Source of the DNA: Lichenicoccus roseus
Lineage (GTDB): Bacteria; Pseudomonadota; Alphaproteobacteria; Acetobacterales; Acetobacteraceae
DNA length: 64,000 nt
NCBI RefSeq assembly: GCF_005844085.1
Contig: NZ_VCDI01000008.1
Span: 1 to 64,000 of the forward strand
Direction of reading: 5' to 3'
The notes under the pieces were generated by a model. It searched no databases, was not told the DNA's origin, and worked only from the letters and a program-made list of their open reading frames with translations. Shown here piece after piece: positions 34,638 to 43,236 of the stretch (positions are counted from its first letter, which is position 1; every line of letters begins with the position of its first letter). A program made the translations under genes and the position numbers.

Positions 34638-35945
34638 TTGGTGATCCCCCCGATCCTGGCCCGGCGCGACGCCGCCGGCTTCTGGCTGACGGTCCTCCTC
34701 ACAGGGATCGGCACTGGCCTCGGCGCCTCGGCGCTGACCGAACTCCTGGAGCTGGTGCAGCACACTCTGTGGTCGGGAAACGGGATCGACCTGCTGCAGG
34801 CGGCATGCCGCGCTGCCGCCTGGAAGCACCTCGTGATCCTGCTCGGGGCTGGGCTGCTGACCGGCGCCGGGCAGCTATTGGTGGTCCGGCTATCCGCCGC
34901 CAACAGCATCGATATCACCGCCGCGATCTGGTTCCATGCCGGGCGCCTGCCGACGCTGCGGACGCTCGGCAGCGCCATGCTGTCCATCCTGGTCGTCGGC
35001 ATGGGCGCATCGCTTGGCCGCGAGGGTGCGCCCAAGCAGACCGGCGCGGTCATCGCCAATGTAATGTCCGACCGGGTGCGGCTTTCCGACGAGCAACGCC
35101 GGCTGCTGGTGGCGTGCGGCTCAGGCGCCGGCATGGCGGCAGCCTATGGCGTGCCGCTCGGGGGCGCCCTGTTCGCGCTGGAGGTGCTGCGCGGCGAACG
35201 GGCGCTGCGCTTCGTACTGCCGGCGCTGCTGACCTCGCTGATCGCAACCGGGGTCTCCTGGGCATTCCTGCCCAATGCGCCCACCTACCTCATCCCGCCC
35301 TACACAGGCACGCTGGGCAGCATGGTCTGGGCGCTGTTGGCCGGTCCGATCATCGGCCTCGCCTCGGTCGGTTATGTCCGCGCGGTTGCCTGGGTAGATC
35401 ATCACCGACCAAGCGGACCGAGGCGGCTGGCAGCATCCGCAATCACCCTGACCCTGCTCGGGGCGATCTCGATCGTGTTTCCACAACTACTCGGCAACGG
35501 TCGCGACATCGCGCAACTCGCCTTCACCGGCCAAGTGGCGCCGCTGCTTTTGCTGTCGCTGCTGCTGCTGAAGCCGGCTGCTACACTCCTCTGTCTCGGC
35601 AGCGGCACGCCCGGCGGCCTGTTCACCCCATCGCTGGCGATCGGCGCGCTACTTGGCGGCTTGCTGGGCGTTCCGTTCGCCCATGCCTGGCCGGGGACCG
35701 CGCCGGGCCTGTTCGCAGTGCTTGGCGCCACCGCCCTGCTAGCCGCGACCACGCAGGGTCCACTCTCGGCAACCGTGCTGATGATGGAGCTGACCGGACA
35801 GGCCCGCGCATTCATCGTGCCGATGCTGCTCATCGTGGCACTAGCGACACTCATCGCACGTACTATTGAGCCGCGCTCGATCTACGATGCGCGGCTCAGC
35901 GATGCCGAGGTCCTCAAGCGCCAGCGTCAACGCGATCCGGTATAA
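34638..35945 (+). CDS. ClC-family chloride/anion channel or antiporter (second copy)
   Basis: The 435-residue protein is a close paralogue of the one at 1747, alignable end to end with the same motifs (LGREGAPKQTGA, GGLFTPSLAIGALLGG, ARTIEPRSIYDARLSDAEV) and scattered synonymous differences. It is translated from TTG 34638 or GTG 34641. It is free of lesions although its partner enzyme upstream has been gutted, so the channel has kept value on its own, or the deletion is recent. Confidence 0.9.
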   Translation: MVIPPILARRDAAGFWLTVLLTGIGTGLGASALTELLELVQHTLWSGNGIDLLQAACRAAAWKHLVILLGAGLLTGAGQLLVVRLSAANSIDITAAIWFHAGRLPTLRTLGSAMLSILVVGMGASLGREGAPKQTGAVIANVMSDRVRLSDEQRRLLVACGSGAGMAAAYGVPLGGALFALEVLRGERALRFVLPALLTSLIATGVSWAFLPNAPTYLIPPYTGTLGSMVWALLAGPIIGLASVGYVRAVAWVDHHRPSGPRRLAASAITLTLLGAISIVFPQLLGNGRDIAQLAFTGQVAPLLLLSLLLLKPAATLLCLGSGTPGGLFTPSLAIGALLGGLLGVPFAHAWPGTAPGLFAVLGATALLAATTQGPLSATVLMMELTGQARAFIVPMLLIVALATLIARTIEPRSIYDARLSDAEVLKRQRQRDPV

Positions 35946-36028
35946 TTAACGAGGTGGGCCGCACGCTATGACGCAGCGACTCAGCTGGGCATACGAGAAC
36001 ATAGAGCCGTAAGGAAACACGTCAGCAC

Positions 36029-37252
36029 ATGAACACGCTGCAGGGGCCGGGACACAAAACCGGCCAGATAGAGCTCTGGTTTCTGACTTACTTGCTGCTA
36101 GGCATCGCCGTGTACGGCCTGTCTGTCATCCTCATGCCGTCGGTCGTCGCCGCCGCCGGACATCGCCCCTTTCGGATCGGCGCGGTTGTTGCGCTTCAAA
36201 ATGCGGGGTTGCTCATTGCACCTGGGGTGGGGCTTTGGATGGACCGGTTTGAACGGCACCGTTTGGTTCTGATGTCCGGTTGCCTAATGATCGCGCTTGG
36301 CTTTCTGGGGCTGTATTCTGTTACGAGCCTCACCGCGCTCTTATTCTCCGCGTTCTGCATTGGTCTTGGAACGGCAGCTGCAACCACAGCAACAATGGTG
36401 TTTACCATTGCGGAAAGGTCTTCCCAAGACTGGAGCGGTAGAATTGGATATGTCCAACTCTTCAACTCGATTGGCACGACTATAGGATTTGGCTTAGCGG
36501 GGTGGCTTTCGTTACGTGCCGCAACTATGGCCGGGATCGTAGCTGCCGTGGCTGCCGCAGGGGTGACCCGGTTCACACTACCTGCTCGGGTTTGCAGGTC
36601 AGCTACTGCAAATCCCGAACCAAGCACTCAACCAGATACAGAGGCATATCAGGGCTTTCCAGGAGATCTCCCGCGCCTTCTTGTAGGATGGTTTATCCTA
36701 GGCTTTGGAATATCGTGCTTTTCTTCACCATACCCCGTCATCATGCGTCGTGTATTCGACATCGGTATTAGATCATCGTCATCTGTGTTGTCAGTCGCCA
36801 CTCTCGTCGGGCTCCCGCTGTATGCGATCAGTGGGATGATGGTCATACATCTAGGATCTCTGCGTGTTTTGGTCATAGGCACCGTGTGTCGGTTTGCCAG
36901 CCTCACTACGCTCTCGTTGATTGCTCTCTCGAATTTGGAAAAGGGAAAGGGTGTTGTTCTATTGATTGCGGTCGGAATCTTCCAGGCTTCTTGGCCCCTC
37001 ATAAGTGTTTCTGTCAGCGATCAGCTCTTTAGGGCGTCGTCCTGTGGCCGGGGCTTTGCCGTCGGACTGCTGACGTTTGTCGGCGCTGCTGCTTCCGCAT
37101 CGGGCGCAATCATCGGCGGTGTCATAGCCGGCCACGTCGGATATCGGGGTGTAATCTATGTCGCTGCTATAATCCTCTTACTAGCAGTCTCAGAAATCCT
37201 GTCGAGAAATGCCAAGCAGAGGACTAGGGGTCCGGATAGGATACCTGCCTAG
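36029..37252 (+). CDS. Major facilitator superfamily transporter
   Basis: The 407-residue protein has about 12 helices, with the loop 2-3 motif [14 protein letters not shown], close to the MFS G-x-x-x-DR--RR pattern. The codon use is noticeably richer in A and T than the neighbours, especially in the second half, which suggests separate transfer. It begins about 80 bases after the ClC gene and runs into a broken permease on the other strand. Substrate unknown. Confidence 0.85.
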   Translation: MNTLQGPGHKTGQIELWFLTYLLLGIAVYGLSVILMPSVVAAAGHRPFRIGAVVALQNAGLLIAPGVGLWMDRFERHRLVLMSGCLMIALGFLGLYSVTSLTALLFSAFCIGLGTAAATTATMVFTIAERSSQDWSGRIGYVQLFNSIGTTIGFGLAGWLSLRAATMAGIVAAVAAAGVTRFTLPARVCRSATANPEPSTQPDTEAYQGFPGDLPRLLVGWFILGFGISCFSSPYPVIMRRVFDIGIRSSSSVLSVATLVGLPLYAISGMMVIHLGSLRVLVIGTVCRFASLTTLSLIALSNLEKGKGVVLLIAVGIFQASWPLISVSVSDQLFRASSCGRGFAVGLLTFVGAAASASGAIIGGVIAGHVGYRGVIYVAAIILLLAVSEILSRNAKQRTRGPDRIPA

Positions 37253-37371
37253 CACTACTTTGGCAGAAGATGGTTGGATCGGCGTTTGCGACAGTGCGGA
37301 CATCGTGCCGTCGGTGGCGGGGCGAGCAGAGCGAGGACGGCTTTTCGTACGGCTGGCAGGGTCGAGCAGGC

Positions 37372-38064
37372 CTACCGCGGCCATCGTCAACGAAAACGGC
37401 AGGATGATCCGCAGCGTCTCGAGCGTCAGCGGGACTTGCGGAAAGTGGAAGGTGGGGAGCGACGTCGGCAGCTTACCCATGTCGCCGACCGTGTTGACGT
37501 GGATGCCGCCATAAACGGTGATGATCGTCAGCACGATGATTGCGACCAGCGGCGAAGGCACCATTTTCGTCAGCCGCGGGAACAGGTAAATGATGGCAAG
37601 CGCCCCTGCGACGAGCAGGTAGGTCACCGGCGGCACGTGGATCAGCTGCGGCAACTGAGCCATGAAGATCAGGATGGCGAGCGCGTTGACGAACCCGGTA
37701 ATTACGAGCGCAAGACGTACTGCATCAGCAGGTCCAGCCGCAGCAGACCCGCAATGACCTGGAATACGCCCATCAAGATGGTCGCCGCGAGCAGGTAATC
37801 GACACCGTGATCGCGAATGAGCGGCAGCACGAGTACGGCGATGGCAGCCGTTGCGGCGGAGATCATAGCCCGGCGACCACCGACAAATGCGATGATCGTT
37901 GCGATCGAGAACGACGCATACAGGCCGACCCTGGGATCGACGCCGGCGATGATCGAGAAGCCGATCGCCTCGGGTATCAGGGCCAGCGCGACGACGATGC
38001 CGGCCAGAATATCGGCGTGCGGATTGGCGAACCACTCGCATCTCAGAGAGGGAAAGGCTGGCAT
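37372..38064 (-). pseudogene. SulP-family sulfate permease, frameshifted and truncated
   Basis: From an ATG at 38064 the SulP front is clear: [37 protein letters not shown], then [27 protein letters not shown]. Near 37720 the frame shifts. The coding continues in another frame ([22 protein letters not shown] to [11 protein letters not shown]) and then breaks off. The rest of the membrane domain and the STAS domain are absent; unrelated sequence follows toward the convergent MFS gene. Not functional. Confidence 0.85.
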
Positions 38065-38430
38065 CGAGTTCCTATCGTGAGTAGTTGAAGAAGCGTTTTC
38101 TGTTTCGGTCGGAGCGGGCAGGATGTCGCGGCGGATGCTCGCGGGCCGAGGCCGTCCAGGCGGATCAGCGAAGCTGTCCGGCGCCAGTCGGGGCTGCCCA
38201 AACACGCCGACTGCGATCTCTCGCGGTATTTGGCTGGGTTTGATGATCATGGCTCGATGAGCCGGCCTTGGATGCAGGCAAAGGAAACCGCAAGGAGGTC
38301 GCGCTGTGCTCGAGGAGCGCCCGCGAACCATTTTGGTTCAGGTGCTATCTGGTTCAGTCATAAAAATTCTCGGATCGAACACGGACGCAGGACAGCCGAG
38401 CGACGGCAACCAGGTCTTACGTGCTTATGA

Positions 38431-38479
38431 TCCAGCGGATTGGCGGCTGGAATAGCCACCCGGGATTGCACCGGGTCCG
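38431..38479 (-). repeat. 49-bp hairpin-forming repeat, left copy
   Basis: Read on the minus strand, this 49-mer matches 42821-42869 at about 42 of 49 positions and lies in opposite orientation, so the two copies bracket the arsenic operon. Each copy can form two hairpins: CCCGG/CCGGG with a seven-base loop, and CCAGC/GCTGG here versus CCGGC/GCCGG in the other copy. The second stem shows paired changes. It may be a REP-like element or an end of a mobile unit. Confidence 0.7.
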
Positions 38480-38529
38480 GTCGAAGGGACTTACCGGCAC
38501 CTTGCTCAAGAAAGCAACCCCGAGGGATG

Positions 38530-38582
38530 ATGAGCGGATGAGCAGATGAGCGGATGAGCGGATGAGCGGATGAGCGGATGAG
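38530..38582 (+). repeat. Tandem 8-bp repeat, about 6.5 units
   Basis: Six head-to-tail units of ATGAGCGG (the second reads ATGAGCAG) followed by a partial unit. It lies 66 bases upstream of arsR and just outside its promoter. The unit length and perfection suggest slippage; the copy number may vary between strains. No coding role seen. Confidence 0.85.
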
Positions 38583-38613
38583 TGCTGATACGCGATAATG
38601 CCGTCATCAGGAC

Positions 38614-38643
38614 TCGACAAAGCTAGCATATCTTATATGCTAG
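38614..38643 (+). promoter_or_regulatory. arsR promoter with a perfect 9-bp inverted-repeat operator
   Basis: CTAGCATAT-CTT-ATATGCTAG (38623-38643) is a perfect 9+9 palindrome with a three-base centre. A -35-like TCGACA (38614-38619) and -10-like TATGCT (38636-38641) lie 16 bases apart, so the palindrome covers the -10. ArsR bound here would block transcription. The arsR ATG follows four bases later with no purine-rich ribosome site, so the message may be nearly leaderless. Confidence 0.75.
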
Positions 38644-38647
38644 ATAC

Positions 38648-39040
38648 ATGGATAACCAGCCTGCGATAAACGCGCTCAGTGCTCTTGCCCAAACCACCCG
38701 CCTGGACACCTTCCGCTTGCTCGTCAAGCACGAGCCAGACGGCCTGCCTGCGGGTGAAGTCGCCCGCCTGCTCGATGTGCCGCAGAACACCATGTCGGCG
38801 CATTTGGCCACCCTGGCACGGGCGGGGTTGATTCGATCCGAACGGCAGAGCCGCTCGATCATCTACCGCGCTGATCTCGATCAACTGCGCGATCTGATGC
38901 TGTTCCTCGTCAAGGATTGCTGCGGCGGGCGTGCCGATTTGTGCGCTCCGTTGATCGCGGCGCTCACGTCCTGCTGTCCCCCGAAAAGGTGCTGCAATGA
39001 CCACTCGCGCGTTCAACGTGCTGTTCCTCTGCACGGGTAA
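38648..39040 (+). CDS. arsR: ArsR-family arsenic-responsive repressor
   Basis: The 130-residue winged-helix protein has ALAQTTRLDTFRLLVKHEPDGLPAGEVARLL, a recognition helix in QNTMSAHLATLARAGLI and a wing. The ELCVCD arsenic site of classical ArsR is absent. Instead cysteines cluster near the C-terminus (KDCCGG--DLC, later SCC), as in the arsenite repressors that use C-terminal thiols. It overlaps the next gene by 44 bases. Confidence 0.9.
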   Translation: MDNQPAINALSALAQTTRLDTFRLLVKHEPDGLPAGEVARLLDVPQNTMSAHLATLARAGLIRSERQSRSIIYRADLDQLRDLMLFLVKDCCGGRADLCAPLIAALTSCCPPKRCCNDHSRVQRAVPLHG

Positions 39041-39524
39041 CTCGGCTCGCTCGATCCTGGCCGAAAGCGTTCTCCGCAAGGACGGTGCAGGCCGCTTCAA
39101 CGCCTACTCGGCCGGCAGTCATCCCAAAGGCGCGGTTCATCCGGCAGCCCTTAGCCTCCTCGCCGATATGGACTATCCAACTGAAGGACTGCGTTCCAAT
39201 AACTGGGACGAGTTCGCCGTGGCTGGCGCTCCGGTGATGGATTTTGTCTTCACGGTCTGCGACGACGCGGCCGGGGAGACGTGCCCGGTCTGGCCCGGGC
39301 AGCCGATCACGGCGCATTGGGGCATCGCTGATCCTGCCGCCGTCGACGGCGCTGATTGGGAGCGCGAGCGTGCCTTCGTCATGGCACTTCGCTACATGAA
39401 ACAACGTATCGCCGCTTTCACAGCCCTTCCGCTCGCGAGCCTGGAACGCGTCAGCCTGACTGCGAAGCTGCGCGAGATCGGCCATGCCGAGGGTGCCTCG
39501 TCACCACGATCCGATGTCGCGTGA
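38997..39524 (+). CDS. arsC: Arsenate reductase, low-molecular-weight phosphatase (thioredoxin) type
   Basis: The 175-residue protein has the phosphatase loop LFLCTGNSARS near its start and further cysteines (FTVCDDAAGETCPVW) for the disulfide relay. It reduces arsenate to arsenite for export. The ATG at 38997 lies inside the end of arsR. A second, unrelated ArsC follows immediately. Confidence 0.93.
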   Translation: MTTRAFNVLFLCTGNSARSILAESVLRKDGAGRFNAYSAGSHPKGAVHPAALSLLADMDYPTEGLRSNNWDEFAVAGAPVMDFVFTVCDDAAGETCPVWPGQPITAHWGIADPAAVDGADWERERAFVMALRYMKQRIAAFTALPLASLERVSLTAKLREIGHAEGASSPRSDVA

Positions 39525-39531
39525 GGCACTC

Positions 39532-39954
39532 ATGACCGTCACCATCTATCACAACCCGACCTGCGGGACGTCGCGAAACACCTTGGCGCTGATCCGCAAC
39601 AGCGGCACCGAGCCCGAAGTAATCGAGTACCTCAAGACGCCGCCAAGCCGGGACACCCTGCTCGACCTCATGCGCCGCGGCGACCTGACGCCACGCGCTC
39701 TGCTCCGCGAGAAGGGCACACCTTACGCCGAGCTCGGGCTCGCCGACCCGGCGCAGACCGACGACCAAATCGTGGACGCGATGATTGCGCATCCCATTCT
39801 CATCAATCGGCCTCTGGTTGTGACGCCGCTGGGCGTGAAGCTTTGCCGCCCGTCCGAAGCCGTCCTCGAGATTCTACCGGACCCGCAGCGCGCCGCCTTC
39901 ACCAAGGAAGACGGCGAGAAGGTCATCGATGCGGCCGGGCAGCGTGTAACCTGA
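39532..39954 (+). CDS. arsC: Arsenate reductase, glutaredoxin-dependent type
   Basis: The 140-residue protein starts at the ATG at 39532 and has the thioredoxin-fold motif YHNPTCGTSRNTLALI with one catalytic cysteine. Later arginines in LINRPLVV match the arsenate-binding site of plasmid R773 ArsC. It does the same reaction as the upstream enzyme, but with glutathione and glutaredoxin. Confidence 0.93.
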   Translation: MTVTIYHNPTCGTSRNTLALIRNSGTEPEVIEYLKTPPSRDTLLDLMRRGDLTPRALLREKGTPYAELGLADPAQTDDQIVDAMIAHPILINRPLVVTPLGVKLCRPSEAVLEILPDPQRAAFTKEDGEKVIDAAGQRVT

Positions 39955-40043
39955 CGCGCTCCGCCTAGCTCACGCTCTTCATCGCACCACGGCGGCCTCT
40001 CCAAGCGGCCTCGAACCCGCACGTTTGCGGGCTGAGTATCCCT

Positions 40044-41339
40044 ATGCTTGCTCTGCTCATCTTCCTGGCCACCCTCGTGCTCGTCATCTGGCAGCCGCGC
40101 GGCCTCGGCATTGGCTGGAGCGCCGTGGGCGGTGCGGTGCTCGCCTTACTGACCGGAGTGATCGGCTGGGGTGACGTCCCCGTGGTCTGGCATATCGTGT
40201 GGGACGCGACCTTCACCTTCGTGGCACTGATCGTGATCTCGCTGCTGCTGGACGAGGCGGGCTTCTTTCAGTGGGCCGCGTTGCACGTCGCCCGATGGGG
40301 CGGCGGAAGCGGGCGACGGCTTTTGCCGCTCGTCGTGGTGCTTGGCGCGGTCATCGCCGCCTTCTTCGCCAATGACGGGGCGGCGCTGCTGCTGACCCCG
40401 ATCGTGGTAGGGATCCTGCTACGGCTCGACTTCTCACCCGCGGCGACGCTGGCTTTCGTGGTGGCGACCGGCTTCGTGGCCGATACGACCAGCTTGCCGC
40501 TGATCATTTCCAACTTGGTCAACATCGTCTCGGCAAACTTCTTCGATGTCAGCTTCGACCGCTACGCAGCGGTGATGGTGCCGGTCGACCTCGTCTCGCT
40601 TGCCGCGACGCTGACCGTGTTGTGGTTCGCCTACCGGCGCGTGGTGCCGGTCCACTATCACATGGCTCAGCTCGAAGCGCCGGCGAGTGCCATCCACGAT
40701 CGGCTGATCTTCCGGGCCGCCTTTCCATTATTGGTCCTGCTATTGGTCGCCTACTTCGTGCTGGCGCCGCTCGGCGTGCCGGTGTCAGTGGTGACCGGCG
40801 CCGCCGCGTTCGTGCTTCTAGGGATGGCGCTGCGCGGCCGGGTCGTGCCGGTGGGCAAGGTGCTGCGCGGGGCACCGTGGCAGATCGTGGTGTTCAGCCT
40901 GGGCATGTACCTTGTGGTCTACGGTCTGCGCAACGCCGGCCTGTCCAATCATTTGGCGGGTGCGCTGATCTGGTTGGCCGGGCAGGGGCCGTGGGTCGCG
41001 ACGATCGGCACCGGCTTCGGCGCCGCGCTGCTCTCCTCGGTGATGAACAACATGCCAGGCGTGCTGGCCGGCGCACTCTCCATCGAGGCAGCCCGCGGCA
41101 TTCCGGCCGCAACGCGTGAGCTGATGATCTATGCCAACGTTATTGGTTGCGATCTCGGTCCGAAATTCACGCCCATCGGCAGCCTGGCGACGCTGCTCTG
41201 GCTGCATGTGCTGGGGACCAAGGGCATCCGCATTGGTTGGGGTCAGTACATGCGCGTTGGTCTCGCCATCACCCCGCCCGTGCTGCTGGTGGTGCTTGCC
41301 GCCCTGGCGCTCTGGCTACCGCTGCTGGGGCCGGAATGA
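40044..41339 (+). CDS. arsB: Arsenite efflux transporter ArsB
   Basis: The 431-residue protein has about 12 helices, with [15 protein letters not shown] and [15 protein letters not shown], the paired ArsB/NhaD signatures, and [24 protein letters not shown]. It exports arsenite, driven by proton motive force or by an ArsA not seen here. It starts 89 bases after arsC and overlaps arsH by four bases. Confidence 0.94.
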   Translation: MLALLIFLATLVLVIWQPRGLGIGWSAVGGAVLALLTGVIGWGDVPVVWHIVWDATFTFVALIVISLLLDEAGFFQWAALHVARWGGGSGRRLLPLVVVLGAVIAAFFANDGAALLLTPIVVGILLRLDFSPAATLAFVVATGFVADTTSLPLIISNLVNIVSANFFDVSFDRYAAVMVPVDLVSLAATLTVLWFAYRRVVPVHYHMAQLEAPASAIHDRLIFRAAFPLLVLLLVAYFVLAPLGVPVSVVTGAAAFVLLGMALRGRVVPVGKVLRGAPWQIVVFSLGMYLVVYGLRNAGLSNHLAGALIWLAGQGPWVATIGTGFGAALLSSVMNNMPGVLAGALSIEAARGIPAATRELMIYANVIGCDLGPKFTPIGSLATLLWLHVLGTKGIRIGWGQYMRVGLAITPPVLLVVLAALALWLPLLGPE

Positions 41340-42040
41340 GCACGCCGATGGACGAGATGCCGGCTTTGCGGGCCGGTCTGCTGATGCCGCCAGATCTGAC
41401 ACGCCTGGAGCCAACCTCACGCGCGATACATCCAGCACGCATCCTACTGCTCTACGGTTCGTTGCGGGAACGGTCGTTCAGCCGGTTACTGGTCGAGGAG
41501 GCCGACCGGTTGCTGCGGGCGATGGGCGCCGAAACTAGGATCTTCGACCCGCGCGAACTACCGATGGCGAACGGCGCGCCGAAGGATCACCCAAAGGTGC
41601 AGGAGCTACGGGCCCTATCGCTGTGGTCCGAGGGGCAGGTCTGGTGCTCGCCCGAGGTGCACGGCGCGGTGACGGGCGCGTTCAAGAACCAGATCGACTG
41701 GCTGCCGCTCGAGGAGGGCTCCGTGCGGCCGACCCAGGGCCGAACCCTGGCGGTGATGGAGGTGTCGGGCGGCTCGCAAAGCTTCAACGCGGTGAACACG
41801 CTGCGCCTGCTCGGCCGCTGGATGCGGATGATCACAATCCCAAACCAGTCCAGCGTGCCGCGGGCCTACGAGCAATTCGACGAAGCCGGGCGCATGAAGC
41901 CAAGTCCGCTCTACGATCGGGTGGTGGATGTGATGGAGGAACTGCTCCGCTTCACGTTACTGCTGCGCGACCGAGGCGACTACTTGGTCGACCGCTACAG
42001 CGAGCGGAAAAGCCAGTTCAAGTTGCCGGATGCGCTGTAG
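41336..42040 (+). CDS. arsH: ArsH NADPH-dependent FMN reductase
   Basis: The 234-residue flavodoxin-like protein has the FMN loop [38 protein letters not shown] and the ArsH tail [15 protein letters not shown]. ArsH oxidises trivalent methyl-arsenicals or acts as a quinone reductase. The ATG overlaps the arsB stop (ATGA). It is the last intact gene of the cassette. Confidence 0.94.
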   Translation: MSTPMDEMPALRAGLLMPPDLTRLEPTSRAIHPARILLLYGSLRERSFSRLLVEEADRLLRAMGAETRIFDPRELPMANGAPKDHPKVQELRALSLWSEGQVWCSPEVHGAVTGAFKNQIDWLPLEEGSVRPTQGRTLAVMEVSGGSQSFNAVNTLRLLGRWMRMITIPNQSSVPRAYEQFDEAGRMKPSPLYDRVVDVMEELLRFTLLLRDRGDYLVDRYSERKSQFKLPDAL

Positions 42041-42189
42041 CGACGATGGCCGGAAGCAGAAGCCGACGTAGGGTCTTCCTGGCCTTCCGCACGGCGCTTG
42101 CAGCGACATCTCTCGGCTTTGACATCGGCACGTAACGCTACCGCACCGCATTCGTCCAACGCAGTCACACTTACAGTGTTGGGCGCAGT

Positions 42190-42480
42190 GGCTGCAGCAG
42201 CGTGCCCTTCTCCAAGGCACCAGCATCGGCAAACTTGCCATTGCAAGAAGAGTGCTGCCACTGATCCTGTTCGAAGCAGCCGGCTACGGTCTCAAGATGG
42301 GTGCTGTCGGCTCCGAGACAGATGCTGCAAAGCGCAGCGCCATCAGTGTTCGGCATTGTGTTGGACCGGCTTGGAGTGAGCGCAGCCCTCTTCTTATCAG
42401 GCGGCATAAGTCTGGCGGCCTTGGCGCGTCTTCTCACGCAGCGTGTAAGCCAGTCTGGTTGGGATGGTGGGGCGGCTAAG
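42190..42480 (+). pseudogene. Fragment of an MFS transporter gene
   Basis: One frame reads GSETDAAKRSA and another, slightly shifted, reads APSVFGIVLDRLGVSAALFLSGGISLAALARLL. The latter is typical of the last helices of an MFS carrier; the stop follows soon after. The front of the gene is absent and the frames are broken. It may be the remnant of an arsenic-cassette transporter. Confidence 0.55.
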
Positions 42481-43236
42481 GATCAACGGCAAGCAACTAA
42501 GCCTTTCAAGCTCGATGACCACGCCACGGTGGCTCAGCTCCCTCCGCGACCACCCCCGAATAAGGGTGGGCCAAGTCATGGCTTCTGCCGAATAATAATC
42601 CAAGCTATGATCCGTCTTTCCTCTTGGTAAACTACTAAATCATTCGCAATCCGAAAGTTGTCACTATGCCTTGATGGTTTATTTACGAGTTGAGCCATTC
42701 TGACTACTAGTCTAGTTCGCTTGTTAGAATAGAAGTTCTGTGAAGCTTTGGCTCGCTAAGCTGTGACATAAAAGACTATTGCTTGGCGTTTTTCTTTGGA
42801 CTACACAAGGGACGATATCCCGGACCCGGTGTGAACCCGGGTGGCTCTTCCGGCCGCCGATCCGCCGGACAACGCATATGACACGACCAAAAGACCGCTC
42901 CTATCTGCGTCTTTTTCGTGCGTTTTTGCGGATTCACAATTTACATGGCGAGCATCACCGACTTCCGGCAATGGCTGGGGGTTTCAGGGACCGGAACTCC
43001 GAGCAGTCTTGTTCTGGTCGTTAGGGCTGTATCGTCGGCCATTCCGTCCGTGACCCCATGTGCCGGAGCGCGTCCTGTAACGCGGCCAACCGCGGTTTCT
43101 GCCGTCGTAATCCTCATTCCAGATCGAGAGCCACCCTAGTTTTATCCTAGCGATGAGGCTTGCCTCTCCAACTAAAGCCAGTCTGACACGTGCGCACACG
43201 GTTCCTTTCCCGATGCGCTTAATAACTCGGTGCCAA
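42481..43236. other. Non-coding, A/T-richer stretch between ars cassette and flippase
   Basis: I see no gene here. Composition drops in GC around 42600-42800. The right copy of the 49-bp repeat lies at 42821-42869. The last part before the flippase has short frames with no recognisable similarity. Confidence 0.5.
42821..42869 (+). repeat. 49-bp hairpin-forming repeat, right copy
   Basis: This is the partner of 38431-38479 in inverted orientation. Stem 1 is CCCGG/CCGGG and stem 2 is CCGGC/GCCGG. Stem 2 differs from the left copy on both sides in a way that keeps pairing. The two copies enclose the whole arsenic operon plus the MFS fragment, a span of 4.4 kb. Confidence 0.7.

Noticed and set aside
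38431-38479. Integron attC site
   Set aside because: The 49-bp element lacks the core-site sequences of attC (GTTRRRY and its complement), and no integrase is present.
38530-38582. Possible CRISPR-like repeat array
   Set aside because: Units are 8 bp with no spacers; it is a simple tandem repeat.
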